A stretch of 64,000 bases of DNA, taken from positions 1,818,985-1,882,984 of the forward strand of contig NZ_OY759719.1 in NCBI RefSeq assembly GCF_963662555.1, read 5' to 3'. Shown one piece after another: positions 47,982 through 57,474 of this stretch (within the stretch, counting starts at the first letter, position 1; every line of letters starts with the position of its first letter). The translations under genes and the position numbers were made by a program. This stretch comes from Thiomicrorhabdus sp. (lineage in GTDB: Bacteria; Pseudomonadota; Gammaproteobacteria; Thiomicrospirales; Thiomicrospiraceae). The notes beneath the pieces were generated by a model. The model saw only the letters and a list, made by a program, of their open reading frames with translations, ran no database searches and was not told the origin of the DNA.

Positions 47982-49820
47982 ATGACCAAATGTAAAGATA
48001 ACGGTAAAGATAACGACCAACTTAATCAGCTACCAAGCCAAACATTTGATGCGGTAATTATCGGTGCTGGCGGAGCTGGTTTACGTGCCGCTTTACAACT
48101 GACAAATGAGATGAAATCCACAATTAAAATAGCCGTGGTCTCTAAGGTGTTTCCTACTCGCTCACATACAGTAGCTGCCCAAGGTGGAATTAATGCCGCC
48201 TTAGGTAACGTAACACCTGACAACTGGCAATGGCACATGTATGACACGATTAAAGGCAGCGACTATTTAGGTGATCAAGACGCTATTGAATTTATGTGTA
48301 AAGAAGCGGCAGAAATTGTTAGAGAGCTTGAACATTATGGAGTGCCCTTCTCTAGGCTAGAAAACGGCAAAATTTATCAACGTGCTTTTGGTGGGCAAAG
48401 TCAAAACTTTGGAGAAGACCAGGCCTATAGAACATGTGCTGCCGCTGACCGCACAGGTCATGCTATTTTGCATTCACTTTATCAACAAAATATTCGCCAA
48501 GGTACCATCATATTTGAAGAGCATTATGCGATTGACTTGATTAAAGACATCCAAGGCGATATTTGTGGCGTTGTGATTATGAATATTCACAATGGTGAAT
48601 ATCAAATACTTAACAGTCAACACATCATCCTTGCAACCGGAGGTGCTGGGCAAATCTTTAGAACCAATACCAATGCGAGCATTAATACCGGCGATGGCTT
48701 AGGCATGGTTTTACGTGCTGGTTATCCTTTGCAGGACATGGAGTTTTGGCAGTTTCATCCAACTGGTGTTGCCGGTAAAGGCATGTTAATTTCAGAAGCG
48801 GCTCGTGGTGAAGGTGGCGTGCTAAGAAACGCGAATGGTGAAGCCTTTATGGGTAAATACGCACCACATGTTAAAGACCTCGCCTCTCGCGATGTGGTTT
48901 CTAGAGCCATTGCTATTGAAGTCAATGAAGGCCGTGGCTGTGGTCCAAATAAAGATTATGTATTACTTGACCTAACACATCTAGATGAACAAACAATCAA
49001 AGAGCGTTTACCTGGAATTAGGGATATTAGCCTAACCTTTATGGGCATTGATCCGATTGAAAAAGCCGTGCCCATTTTTCCCACCTGCCATTATATGATG
49101 GGAGGCATTCCAACCAACCTAAAGGGTCAAGTTATTAGCCAAGATAAAGAAGGTAACGCTGTAATTATTAATGGCTTATACGCCATTGGTGAATGTGCTT
49201 GTGTATCAGTTCACGGAGCTAACCGTTTAGGTGGTAATTCTTTGCTAGACATTATTGTATTTGGTCGTAAAGCAGCACGAACCGTTTTAGAACAAATACA
49301 GCAAACGAACTCAACTAAAGAGATGGATATTCACTCTTTAGAAAGCATACTAAAACGCATTAATAGATGGACAACACCGAGCAATCCAATACCTACCTCA
49401 AAAACCAACCATGACAGCGTAAGTTTAATAAAACAAGATTTGCAAAAAATCATGGAGCAAGGATGCAGTGTTTTTAGAGATGAGAGCACAATGCAACAAG
49501 CATTAGACAAACTCCCTGCTATTGAAGCCCGTTTAAAAACAGTGAACTTAACAGATGCCAGTGATATTTTTAATCTAGAAAGACTTTCTGCTTTTGAACT
49601 TGAGAACTTGATTGATATCGCTTATGCAACCGTAGTATCAGCATTAGCTCGTAAAGAGAGTCGAGGTGCACATTCTCGTATTGATTATCAACAACGAGAT
49701 GACCAGGCCTGGTTAAAACACAGCTTGTATTTTAAACAAGCTCATAGATTAAGTTATAAACCAGTCAATTTTTCACCCAAAACTCACGCCCCTTTTGAAC
49801 CAAAAGAACGTGTGTATTGA
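47982..49820 (+). CDS. sdhA: succinate dehydrogenase flavoprotein subunit
   Basis: 612 residues. FAD loop AVIIGAGGAGLRAALQL, covalent-flavin His in RSHTVAAQGGINAALG, substrate region QFHPTGVAGKGMLISEAARGEGG, and HGANRLGGNSLLDIIVFGRKAA. The C-terminal RKESRGAHSR is typical. It oxidises succinate to fumarate. It is 125 bp downstream of sdhD, so the CDAB order is kept. Confidence 0.97.
   Translation: MTKCKDNGKDNDQLNQLPSQTFDAVIIGAGGAGLRAALQLTNEMKSTIKIAVVSKVFPTRSHTVAAQGGINAALGNVTPDNWQWHMYDTIKGSDYLGDQDAIEFMCKEAAEIVRELEHYGVPFSRLENGKIYQRAFGGQSQNFGEDQAYRTCAAADRTGHAILHSLYQQNIRQGTIIFEEHYAIDLIKDIQGDICGVVIMNIHNGEYQILNSQHIILATGGAGQIFRTNTNASINTGDGLGMVLRAGYPLQDMEFWQFHPTGVAGKGMLISEAARGEGGVLRNANGEAFMGKYAPHVKDLASRDVVSRAIAIEVNEGRGCGPNKDYVLLDLTHLDEQTIKERLPGIRDISLTFMGIDPIEKAVPIFPTCHYMMGGIPTNLKGQVISQDKEGNAVIINGLYAIGECACVSVHGANRLGGNSLLDIIVFGRKAARTVLEQIQQTNSTKEMDIHSLESILKRINRWTTPSNPIPTSKTNHDSVSLIKQDLQKIMEQGCSVFRDESTMQQALDKLPAIEARLKTVNLTDASDIFNLERLSAFELENLIDIAYATVVSALARKESRGAHSRIDYQQRDDQAWLKHSLYFKQAHRLSYKPVNFSPKTHAPFEPKERVY
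49702..49713. repeat. iterated palindrome in sdhA
   Basis: Exact 12-mer, read as D-Q-A-W-L near the SdhA C-terminus. Confidence 0.9.
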
Positions 49821-49841
49821 ATATTGATAAAAAGGATGGTT

Positions 49842-50540
49842 ATGCAACTGATTATTAGCCGCTTTAATCCAGAAAACGACACTACCCCTTACGATCAAAC
49901 CTATCACATTGACGATGAGTTAATTGCCGACGATATGATGTTACTAGGTTTATTGCAGTTGGTTCGCGAACAAGACCCAACGTTGGGTTTTCGCTCCTCA
50001 TGCCAAGAAGGCGTTTGTGGTTCCGATGGGATGAACGTAAATGGAAAAAACCATTTAAGCTGCATAACACGTGTATCAGAGTTATCACAACCGATTGTCA
50101 TTAAACCTTTACCAGGCCTGCCAATTATTAAAGATTTAATCATTGATATGGCGTTATTTTATAGCCAATACAAAATAGTAGAACCCTATTTACAAACCAG
50201 TGATTTAGACCCAAATCATGAACATTTACAATCTCCAGAACAAAGAGCACAGCTTGATGGCAGTTATGAGTGCATTTTATGCGGTTGCTGCTCAACCGCT
50301 TGCCCCTCTTTTTGGTGGAACCCAAATCAATTTGCAGGCCCAGCGGCCCTATTAGCCGCCCAACGTTTTGTGGTCGATTCTAGAGACATTAAACATATTG
50401 ATCGCATTACACAACTAGATAACCCAAACACGGTGTTTCGCTGTAGGCATATTCAAAACTGTACTGACGCCTGTCCAAAAGGTCTTAACCCAAGTAGAGC
50501 GATTCAAGAATTAAAATCCATTATGGTTAAAGAGTTATAA
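49842..50540 (+). CDS. sdhB: succinate dehydrogenase iron-sulfur subunit
   Basis: 232 residues. 2Fe-2S ligands lie in SSCQEGVCGSDGMNVNGKNHLSC-type region; 4Fe-4S and 3Fe-4S ligands in CILCGCCSTACPSFWW and CRHIQNCTDACPKGLNP. ATG 49842 is preceded by AAAAAGGA at good spacing; an in-frame TTG 18 bp earlier is rejected. Confidence 0.95.
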   Translation: MQLIISRFNPENDTTPYDQTYHIDDELIADDMMLLGLLQLVREQDPTLGFRSSCQEGVCGSDGMNVNGKNHLSCITRVSELSQPIVIKPLPGLPIIKDLIIDMALFYSQYKIVEPYLQTSDLDPNHEHLQSPEQRAQLDGSYECILCGCCSTACPSFWWNPNQFAGPAALLAAQRFVVDSRDIKHIDRITQLDNPNTVFRCRHIQNCTDACPKGLNPSRAIQELKSIMVKEL

Positions 50541-50541
50541 C

Positions 50542-50985
50542 TTGATTACAAGCCAAATGGTTTGCAAAAGATTACAAAAAATTTTTAAAAAGTTTTTAAA
50601 AAACTCTAAAAAAGAAAATAGGCTAAAAAAAGTGAATAATAAGAATCAAGCAAAAACTGGCCACATTGTTAGAGATTCAAGCCATGAATGGTCTTTTGAG
50701 GTATGGAAAAAACAAGCATTATTCCTTTGTAAAAGAGGAAATTTAGAAACAGAATTACTCTTAAAAAACTATATTAATTCTATAAAAATCTCATTACCTA
50801 TTGATAATAATAACAAAAATATAAAACAAAAAACTCAACTCATTGATCAACTGTTTTTAGAATCAGAACAAAACCTATTCCATTGGCTACTCAATAGCCA
50901 ACCTAGTTCAACCAACCCGGTTTTAGACGTACCAGAGCACTATCTTCAATTAATTACCGAAATAAGAGATAATTATTTGAAATAA
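50542..50985 (+). CDS. sdhE: SdhE-like FAD assembly factor with N-terminal extension
   Basis: Up to 147 residues, directly after sdhB. The C-terminal 85 residues match SdhE (YgfY): the RGNLE segment gives the RGxxE motif needed for flavinylation of SdhA, then LIDQLFLESEQNLFHWLL, similar to the E. coli LFNWLM segment. The first 55 or so residues are Lys-rich (KRLQKIFKKFLKNSKKENRLKK) and not part of normal SdhE. The track start is TTG; ATG 50557 is likelier. The tail overlaps the infA -35 box. Confidence 0.72.
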   Translation: MITSQMVCKRLQKIFKKFLKNSKKENRLKKVNNKNQAKTGHIVRDSSHEWSFEVWKKQALFLCKRGNLETELLLKNYINSIKISLPIDNNNKNIKQKTQLIDQLFLESEQNLFHWLLNSQPSSTNPVLDVPEHYLQLITEIRDNYLK

Positions 50986-51006
50986 AACAAATAAATTTGT
51001 TATAAT
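50977..51006 (+). promoter_or_regulatory. infA promoter
   Basis: TTGAAA (50977-50982) and TATAAT (51001-51006) with 18-bp spacing, 40 bp before infA. The -35 overlaps the end of sdhE. Confidence 0.75.
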
Positions 51007-51045
51007 CCGCGCACAATTTTTTATAGAAAGGGTTTAAACAAGCAT

Positions 51046-51264
51046 ATGGCAAAACAAGACGTAATTGAATTCGACGGTGTCGTTCTAGAAACTTTACCGA
51101 ACACAATGTTTAAGGTAGAACTAGAAAATGGTCACCAAATTTTGGCACACATCTCTGGACGTATGCGTAAAAACTATATCCGAATTCTTGCTGGTGACGC
51201 TGTAAAAGTTGAGCTGACTCCTTACGACCTAACCAAAGGACGTATCACTTACCGTGGTAAATAA
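51046..51264 (+). CDS. infA: translation initiation factor IF-1
   Basis: 72 residues, OB fold. [30 protein letters not shown] and the closing [10 protein letters not shown] are diagnostic. It is monocistronic with its own promoter and terminator. Confidence 0.98.
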   Translation: MAKQDVIEFDGVVLETLPNTMFKVELENGHQILAHISGRMRKNYIRILAGDAVKVELTPYDLTKGRITYRGK

Positions 51265-51300
51265 ACCCGGTAAGTTGAGAAATTAAAAACCTTTCTAAAT

Positions 51301-51338
51301 AAAAAACCCTTAGTAACATCTGCTACTAAGGGTTTTTT
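51301..51338 (+). terminator. infA terminator
   Basis: AAAAAACCCTTAGTA pairs perfectly over 15 bp with 51324-51338, and ends in a T-run. Confidence 0.92.
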
Positions 51339-51390
51339 ATTATCTATACTTTATGTTCTGAACTTTTATTAACTAGATTTTATTATTATT

Positions 51391-51431
51391 GCTTTTACCA
51401 GGCGCGCCTGCCTGCGGGGATGCAGTAAAAG
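51391..51431. other. GC-rich hairpin that starts like the iterated palindrome
   Basis: CTTTTAC (51392-51398) and GTAAAAG (51425-51431) flank a GC-rich core containing the palindrome CAGGCGCGCCTG (51399-51410) followed by CCTGCGGGGATGCA. The left part TTTTACCAGGC matches the iterated palindrome's left arm, after which the sequence departs. Base composition contrasts sharply with its surroundings. Confidence 0.5.
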
Positions 51432-51507
51432 TAAAAAACATAATCAACTTAATAAGTTACTTGATCAACACTTAAACTTATCTAACTTAATCTCATACTT
51501 TCTTAAA

Positions 51508-53748
51508 TTATATTTTTTCAAAAGTAAGCACGTCATCTTTGCAGTCAATAAACACTTCACCACCATGCTGTAAATCACCAAACAGTAATTTTTCAGCCAA
51601 TGGTTGTTTGACCTTTTCTTGAATCAAACGCTCCATTGGGCGAGCTCCCATCAATGGATCATAACCATTTTTGGCTAACCAATGACGAGCTGCATCGCTT
51701 AACTTAACCGTCACTTTTTTATCGGCTAAAGCGTTTTCTAAACCATAGATAAACTTATTCACTACCGATTCCATAGATTCTTCAGATAAACGATTAAACT
51801 GAATAACGGCATCTAAACGGTTACGGAATTCTGGAGTAAAGACTTTTTTAAGTTCTGCATCAAAGTCCATAGTATGGTCTTGCACAGTAAAGCCCATGCT
51901 GGCACGAGCCATCTGCTCCGCACCCACATTAGAGGTCATAATCAAAGTAACGTTTCTAAAGTCAGCTTTACGGCCGTTATTGTCGGTTAAAGTTCCGTGG
52001 TCCATCACTTGCAGTAACAAGTTAAAGACATCTGGATGTGCCTTTTCTATTTCATCTAATAAAACGACGGCATGAGGGTTTTTAGCGACCGCTTCCGTTA
52101 ATAAACCACCTTGGTCATAACCAACATAACCAGGAGGAGCCCCAATTAAACGAGACACCGTGTGGCGTTCCATATACTCAGACATATCAAAACGTAACAT
52201 CTCAACACCCATGTGGTTAGCTAACTGTTGACTCAGCTCTGTTTTACCCACACCAGTTGGCCCTGCAAATAAAAATGAGGCGGTTGGTTTATTAGGGTTA
52301 TTTAATCCAGAACGAGCTAAATGAATAGCCGCAGTCACTTTCTCTACCGCATGGTTTTGACCAAATACGACACGCTTTAAATCAGCCTCTAAATCAAACA
52401 GTTTGTCTTTCTCTTTTTGAGTAATCTGCGACACAGGAATACGTGCAATACTGGCAACAACCTGTTGAATTTCATGAACACCAATCTGTTTTTTACGCTT
52501 ACTTACCACGCTTAAAACTTGTTTTGCACCCGCTTCATCAATAACATCAATCGCTTTGTCTGGTAACTGTCTATCAGTGATATATCGTGCCGATAATGCC
52601 ACCGCTTCTTTTAAGGCTGGTAATGTGTATTTGATATTGTGATGTTCTTCGTATTTTGACTTTAAGCCTTTTAAAATCTCAAAAGCTTCTTGCTGACTAG
52701 GCTCTTTTACATCCACTTTTTGGAAGCGACGAGCTAAGGCACGATCTTTTTCAAAGACACCACGATACTCTTCATAGGTCGTTGCACCCAAGCAACGTAA
52801 CCTACCTGATGATAATGATGGTTTCATTAGATTAGAAGCATCCATTGCCCCACCTTGCACAGCACCAGCCCCAATTACCGTATGAATTTCATCAATAAAT
52901 AAAATAGCGTGCGGTAGCTCTTCTAACGCTTTAAGTAACGCTTTAAAGCGTTTTTCAAAATCACCACGGTAACGCGTACCTGCTAATAAAGCCCCCATAT
53001 CTAAGCTGTAAACCACTGCATCAGCTAAACTCTCAGGCACTTTGTTATGAACAATTTGATACGCTAAACCTTCTGCTACGGCGGTTTTTCCAACCCCTGG
53101 CTCACCCACTAATAGCGGATTATTTTTACGGCGACGACTTAATACCTCAAGCGTACGATTAAGCTCCCATTCTCGGCCAATAATCGGGTCGATCTTACCT
53201 AGATTTACTTCTTCATTTAAATTGGTAGCGTAGCTTTCTAAAGGTGATTTTTTAGCTTCACCACCAGATTGCATTTGTTCTTCATCACCATCATTATTGG
53301 TAGCAGGCAAATAATCTTCACTCTCTGCGGCCGTCACCCCATGCGATAAAAAGCTTAAAACATCAACACGCTCTACACCGTTACTTTCAAGTAAAAACAC
53401 CGCTTGCGAATCTTGTTCTGCGTAAAGTGATGCTAAAACATGCACCGCGGTGACTTCTGGGTAGCCATTAGATTGCACCAAGTAAATAGCACGCTCAATC
53501 ACTCGCTGGAAACTCATAGTAGGCTGCAATTCATCAGGTTTGCGGCTTACCATTTCAGATTCTAGAAAACGCTCTAAGCCCTCTTCAATAGCAACCACAT
53601 CGGCACCACAGGCGTTTACCACCTCTTGCACCGCTGGTACACCTAATAATTCAAGCAATAGGTGCTCAAGCGTTACAAATTCATGTTCATACTCATGTGC
53701 CACGCTAAATGCGTTGCTAAGGGTCATTTGCAATTCTTTACTTAACAT
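51508..53748 (-). CDS. clpA: ATP-dependent Clp protease ATPase subunit ClpA
   Basis: About 746 residues from ATG 53748, which lies 2 bp after the clpS stop and follows GAGGTTGCC. An N-domain with two Clp repeats, AAA1 with LLVGEPGVGKTAVAEGLAY (Walker A) and LFIDEIHTVIGAGA (Walker B), and AAA2 with LFAGPTGVGKTELSQQLA and VLLDEIEKAHPDVF. The C-terminus includes the conserved GARPMERLIQ sensor region. It unfolds substrates for ClpP; clpP is not in the window. An Asp/Glu-rich linker (NNDGDEEQ) sits after the N-domain. Confidence 0.95.
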   Translation of the reverse strand: MLSKELQMTLSNAFSVAHEYEHEFVTLEHLLLELLGVPAVQEVVNACGADVVAIEEGLERFLESEMVSRKPDELQPTMSFQRVIERAIYLVQSNGYPEVTAVHVLASLYAEQDSQAVFLLESNGVERVDVLSFLSHGVTAAESEDYLPATNNDGDEEQMQSGGEAKKSPLESYATNLNEEVNLGKIDPIIGREWELNRTLEVLSRRRKNNPLLVGEPGVGKTAVAEGLAYQIVHNKVPESLADAVVYSLDMGALLAGTRYRGDFEKRFKALLKALEELPHAILFIDEIHTVIGAGAVQGGAMDASNLMKPSLSSGRLRCLGATTYEEYRGVFEKDRALARRFQKVDVKEPSQQEAFEILKGLKSKYEEHHNIKYTLPALKEAVALSARYITDRQLPDKAIDVIDEAGAKQVLSVVSKRKKQIGVHEIQQVVASIARIPVSQITQKEKDKLFDLEADLKRVVFGQNHAVEKVTAAIHLARSGLNNPNKPTASFLFAGPTGVGKTELSQQLANHMGVEMLRFDMSEYMERHTVSRLIGAPPGYVGYDQGGLLTEAVAKNPHAVVLLDEIEKAHPDVFNLLLQVMDHGTLTDNNGRKADFRNVTLIMTSNVGAEQMARASMGFTVQDHTMDFDAELKKVFTPEFRNRLDAVIQFNRLSEESMESVVNKFIYGLENALADKKVTVKLSDAARHWLAKNGYDPLMGARPMERLIQEKVKQPLAEKLLFGDLQHGGEVFIDCKDDVLTFEKI

Positions 53749-53750
53749 TC

Positions 53751-54068
53751 TTAGGCAACCTCTAATTGACACATTAATGGGTGTTTATTTTGACGAGAAT
53801 AACTATTTACCTGCTGCACTTTCATTTCAGCAATTTCACGGCTAAAAACGCCGCATACACCTTTACCATCATGATGAACTGCCAACATCACTGCATTGGC
53901 TTTAAGCTCATCCATACCAAAAAAGCGTTGTAAAACCTCTACCACAAACTCCATTGGCGTGTAATCATCATTTAACAACACCACCTGGTATTTTTTTGGC
54001 GGTTTCACTTTAGGTTTAGCGGTTTCTAGTAATAAATTACCATCATCATATTCAGGTGAATAAGGCAT
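53751..54068 (-). CDS. clpS: ClpS adaptor protein
   Basis: 105 residues. YQVVLLNDDYTPMEFVVEVLQRFF is the hydrophobic-pocket region that recognises N-degron residues, and AVHHDGKGVCGVFSREIAEMKVQQV the C-terminal half. It hands substrates to ClpA. Transcribed immediately before clpA. Aat (46131) makes the matching degrons. Confidence 0.96.
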   Translation of the reverse strand: MPYSPEYDDGNLLLETAKPKVKPPKKYQVVLLNDDYTPMEFVVEVLQRFFGMDELKANAVMLAVHHDGKGVCGVFSREIAEMKVQQVNSYSRQNKHPLMCQLEVA

Positions 54069-54531
54069 CTGTTCTCATTAATTCCGTACTATCTATGGTT
54101 AAGTACCACCATAGATTTGATTAAATTGTTTGTTTATAACTATTCTACATCAAAGCAAAAACAGTTCCGTAAAAGCTTATTATTAGTTTCCACTTTTACT
54201 CAATCTTTTATAAATGCTTCCTAAGAGTGAAAATGAATTAATAATCTTTTATAAAAAATGCAATGACAAAACTTAACATAGCTTATTGTCAATGGATGTT
54301 TATATTCAATATGGGATAAGCCCTATTTTTCAAGTAAGTCATAAAATAAAAAACTAACAAATAACCTGAAACCAACAGATATTAATAACTTCTAGCAACA
54401 TTAGATAAATCCATTGATTATTTCTAGCAAAAATTTAAACCACTCATCTTAAAGGGTTTTAATGACTTTTACGCCCATTTAATGCATAATACGCCCCTTA
54501 AATTTAACACACCTTACAAAGGATGATTCTT
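54069..54531. other. divergent spacer upstream of clpS and yjdM
   Basis: 463 bp, AT-rich, no ORF. It contains ATCTATGG (54091-54098) / CCATAGAT (54109-54116), 25-50 bp upstream of clpS, a hairpin or operator candidate. Two near copies of ATCTTTTATAAA occur around 54209 and 54243. Confidence 0.55.
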
Positions 54532-55101
54532 ATGAGCGTAGAGCAAGCTTTAATGAGCCGTAGCGGCAACAAATGTGAACTATGTGGTTCAGAACACGAT
54601 TTATCTGTTTTTGAAGTAGCTCCAAGTGACGGCTCAGAAGAACAATCTGTATTGGTTTGTGGCACATGCAAATCACAAATAGAAAACCCAGAAACAATGG
54701 ATGCAAATCACTGGCGTTGTTTAAATGACAGCATGTGGTCACCAACACCTGCAGTGCAAGTACTTTCTTATAGAATGTTACACGCTTTACGTGCAGAAGG
54801 TTGGCCGCAAGATCTTTTAGACATGATGTACCTAGACGATGATATGAAAGCCTGGGCTGATGCTGGTCTAGCAGATGAAGATGACGACACAACACCTACT
54901 AAAGACAGCAACGGCACAATTTTAAATGAAGGTGATGACGTTACGCTGATTAAAGACTTAGATGTTAAAGGTGCTAACTTTACTGCTAAGCGCGGAACGC
55001 TTGTTAAAAACATTCATTTAACAGATAACCCTTTACACATTGAAGGCAAAGTAAACGGTACACAAATTGTATTGGTTTCTGCCTTCTTGAAAAAAGCATA
55101 A
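54532..55101 (+). CDS. yjdM: PhnA/YjdM-family zinc-ribbon protein
   Basis: 189 residues. Zinc-ribbon Cys pairs are CELCGSEHDL and CGTCKSQIENPE. The body has MDANHWRCLNDSMWSPTPAVQVLSYRMLHAL, and the C-terminal PhnA domain DSNGTILNEGDDVTLIKDLDVKGANFTAKRGTLVKNI. Named PhnA historically; it is not a proven phosphonate enzyme. ATG 54532 follows AAGGA at 8 bp. Confidence 0.92.
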   Translation: MSVEQALMSRSGNKCELCGSEHDLSVFEVAPSDGSEEQSVLVCGTCKSQIENPETMDANHWRCLNDSMWSPTPAVQVLSYRMLHALRAEGWPQDLLDMMYLDDDMKAWADAGLADEDDDTTPTKDSNGTILNEGDDVTLIKDLDVKGANFTAKRGTLVKNIHLTDNPLHIEGKVNGTQIVLVSAFLKKA

Positions 55102-55150
55102 TTCACTTTTAACGATAAAACTCATTCAATTGGGTCTTGTTAAAATATAA

Positions 55151-55195
55151 AAGCCGTATTAATTCAGATTTTCTAAATTAATACGGCTTTTTTGT
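55151..55195. terminator. bidirectional terminator
   Basis: AAGCCGTATTAATT (55151-55164) pairs perfectly with 55176-55189, with A and T runs on the two sides. It serves yjdM and the convergent DUF2986 gene. Confidence 0.9.
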
Positions 55196-55203
55196 TTGGG
55201 AAT

Positions 55204-55398
55204 TCAATCTTCTTTGCTACTCGAAGAAGCTTGAGCACTTTGAGAATTTGGAGAATTATCAGATTCAATATTTGACTCATTCACTGCCTCGCGATCCGCT
55301 TTTGCAATATATGGTTCTTTATTTTTTGGGAATCTTTTTGCTTTAGCTTGTTTTAACTTCTTCTCAAATTTTTGCCTGATTTTCTTCTGTCGATTCAT
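55204..55398 (-). CDS. DUF2986-like small basic protein
   Basis: 64 residues. MNRQKKIRQKFEKKLKQAKAKR then IAKADREAVNE matches the DUF2986 pattern of Vibrio/Shewanella proteins. The C-terminal 20 residues are Ser/Asn-rich. Function unknown; the highly basic start suggests nucleic-acid or ribosome contact. Confidence 0.65.
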   Translation of the reverse strand: MNRQKKIRQKFEKKLKQAKAKRFPKNKEPYIAKADREAVNESNIESDNSPNSQSAQASSSSKED

Positions 55399-55541
55399 AA
55401 TTTTGTCCTAATTCATCACTTATTTCATGTTTTTCAATACAATTAAGAGCGATTTTAGAGCAAAACCTCCTCAATAATGGTGGAATTGTGTAAAATTTAC
55501 CGCACAAATTTTTAAATGCATTTTTTAATGGAGCAAAAGTA

Positions 55542-56258
55542 ATGGGAAGAGCCTTTCAAAACCGCAAAGAATCCATGGCAAAAACCTCGGATCAAAAAGC
55601 CAAGGTATATAGTAAATACAGCCGTGAGATCTATGTTTGTGCCAAATCTGGTGGCGTTGAAACGGAAGGTAACCTTGCTTTACAAGGTTTGATTGATAGA
55701 GCAAAGAAAGACCAAGTTCCTGCACACGTTATTGAAAAAGCCATTGAAAAAGCCAAAGGTGGTGGCGGTGAAGATTTCTCACCTGCACGTTATGAAGGTT
55801 ACGGCCCTGGCAATACCATGGTAATTATAGAGTGTTTAACTGATAACCCTAACCGTACATTTGGTGATGTGCGTCACTGCTTTACAAAAACCAACTGCAA
55901 AATTGGTACTCAAGGCAGCGTGGCCCACATGTTTGACCACTCAGCCATTTTAGTTTTTGCAGGTGACGATGAAGAAGCGGCATTAGAAGCTCTAATGATG
56001 GCCGATGTTGATGTAACTGATATTGAAGCAGAAGACGGAAAGATTACCGTATTTGCCCCTCACACAGAATATGCAAAAGCTAAAAATGCCTTAAAAGATG
56101 CATTTGAAGGTATTGAGTTTGAGGTTGATGAAATTCAGTTTATTCCTCAAATGACCAAAACGATTGAGGGTGAAGATCTAGAGATGTTTGAAAAGTTTAT
56201 CAACTTGCTTGAAGATTTAGATGACGTCCAAAAAGTCTATTACGACGCCGAATTCTAA
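55542..56258 (+). CDS. yeeN: YebC/PmpR-family protein, YeeN type
   Basis: 238 residues. [35 protein letters not shown] is the YeeN-type start (YebC begins MAGHSKW). [38 protein letters not shown] and [23 protein letters not shown] are the family core. Members are described as transcriptional regulators or as translation factors relieving stalling; which applies here is unknown. Confidence 0.9.
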   Translation: MGRAFQNRKESMAKTSDQKAKVYSKYSREIYVCAKSGGVETEGNLALQGLIDRAKKDQVPAHVIEKAIEKAKGGGGEDFSPARYEGYGPGNTMVIIECLTDNPNRTFGDVRHCFTKTNCKIGTQGSVAHMFDHSAILVFAGDDEEAALEALMMADVDVTDIEAEDGKITVFAPHTEYAKAKNALKDAFEGIEFEVDEIQFIPQMTKTIEGEDLEMFEKFINLLEDLDDVQKVYYDAEF

Positions 56259-56280
56259 AAACAGTTTCTAAAGAATTAAA

Positions 56281-56323
56281 TTCTTAAATGATCGCATATC
56301 AAATAAAATCGATCATTTAAGAA
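56281..56323. terminator. hairpin downstream of yeeN
   Basis: TTCTTAAATGATCG (56281-56294) pairs perfectly with 56310-56323. There is no clear T-run, so it may be a 3'-end stabiliser rather than an intrinsic terminator. Confidence 0.55.
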
Positions 56324-56451
56324 AATGTATTCAAAAGAATCATGTCAAAACAATACTAAATCCATTATTATCTATACGTGTTTATCAAATTAACTCTAGT
56401 TAAATTACGTAATTAAGTTACAATTTATAAAAAAGTAAGTTAAAACAAAAC

Positions 56452-57408
56452 ATGTATAAATCAAGCCACAACATAGGTCAAAACTTAATTCGAGAACTCG
56501 AATCCATTCTTAATGACATTCATCGTTATTCTGACATGGTGAATCAACATGTAATCACTTCATCAACAGATATAAATGGCATTATTACAAATGCTAGTGA
56601 AGCATTTTGTAAAAGTCTAGGCTATTCAGATTTTGAGCTTATCGGTAAACACTTTTCCTATATTAAACACCCTAATACACCAGCTTCAATTTTTTCAGCC
56701 ATCTGGAAAACCATTGAATTAGGCAAATCTTGGAAAGGTGAGATTCAAATATCAAAGAAAAACAATGAAGCCTATTGGGTAGATATGAATATAGACCCAA
56801 TAAAAAATAGTACTGGGCAAATAACTGGCTATCTATTTATAAAACATGATATTACTGACCACAAAAGAATTGAAAGCCTAACCATTACCGATGAGTTAAC
56901 CGGGGCTTATAACCGACGTTTTTATAACCAATCATTGCCTAAAGAAATTGATCGTGCCAGACGTGAAAGTCATTTTTTATGTTTAATGATGATGGACGTA
57001 GATAACTTCAAAAAATACAACGATACCTATGGGCATCAAGCCGGTGATGAAGTACTAAAAGAGATTGTTACTTCCGCTCAAGCATGTTTTCAGCGTGCTG
57101 GTGACTTTGTATTTAGACTGGGAGGTGAAGAATTTGCGGTATTATTTAGCGTAGATGAATCCCAAAAAGCACGTTTAATTGCGGAACGTTGCCGTAGAGT
57201 AATACAAGAAAAAAGTATAGAACACTCTGGTAACGATCCATATTTTGCAATTACTGTGTCAGTTGGAATTATGATCTTAGACCCCAAAAACACCTACATT
57301 ACCGAAGAAATTTATAAATATGCTGACGAGGCTTTATACGCTGCCAAACGTAATGGACGAAATTGCGTGGTGGTTCACGAAACCGATAACGATATAGAGT
57401 TTTTTTAA
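56452..57408 (+). CDS. PAS-GGDEF diguanylate cyclase
   Basis: 318 residues. A PAS domain spans residues about 30-140 (ITNASEAFCKSLGYSDFELIGKHF; GYLFIKHDITDHKRIE). The GGDEF domain (about 145-310) has MDVDNFKKYNDTYGHQAGDEVL and the active-site loop RLGGEEFAVLF. An RAGD (RxxD) stands five residues before it, the inhibitory c-di-GMP site pattern. It should make cyclic-di-GMP. No membrane segment, so it is cytoplasmic; the PAS ligand is unknown. Confidence 0.93.
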   Translation: MYKSSHNIGQNLIRELESILNDIHRYSDMVNQHVITSSTDINGIITNASEAFCKSLGYSDFELIGKHFSYIKHPNTPASIFSAIWKTIELGKSWKGEIQISKKNNEAYWVDMNIDPIKNSTGQITGYLFIKHDITDHKRIESLTITDELTGAYNRRFYNQSLPKEIDRARRESHFLCLMMMDVDNFKKYNDTYGHQAGDEVLKEIVTSAQACFQRAGDFVFRLGGEEFAVLFSVDESQKARLIAERCRRVIQEKSIEHSGNDPYFAITVSVGIMILDPKNTYITEEIYKYADEALYAAKRNGRNCVVVHETDNDIEFF

Positions 57409-57474
57409 AGCTATATTTTTAATTTTATTTACACATCAAGTTCTCATATCTAAACATAGATAATCGCGAACTAT

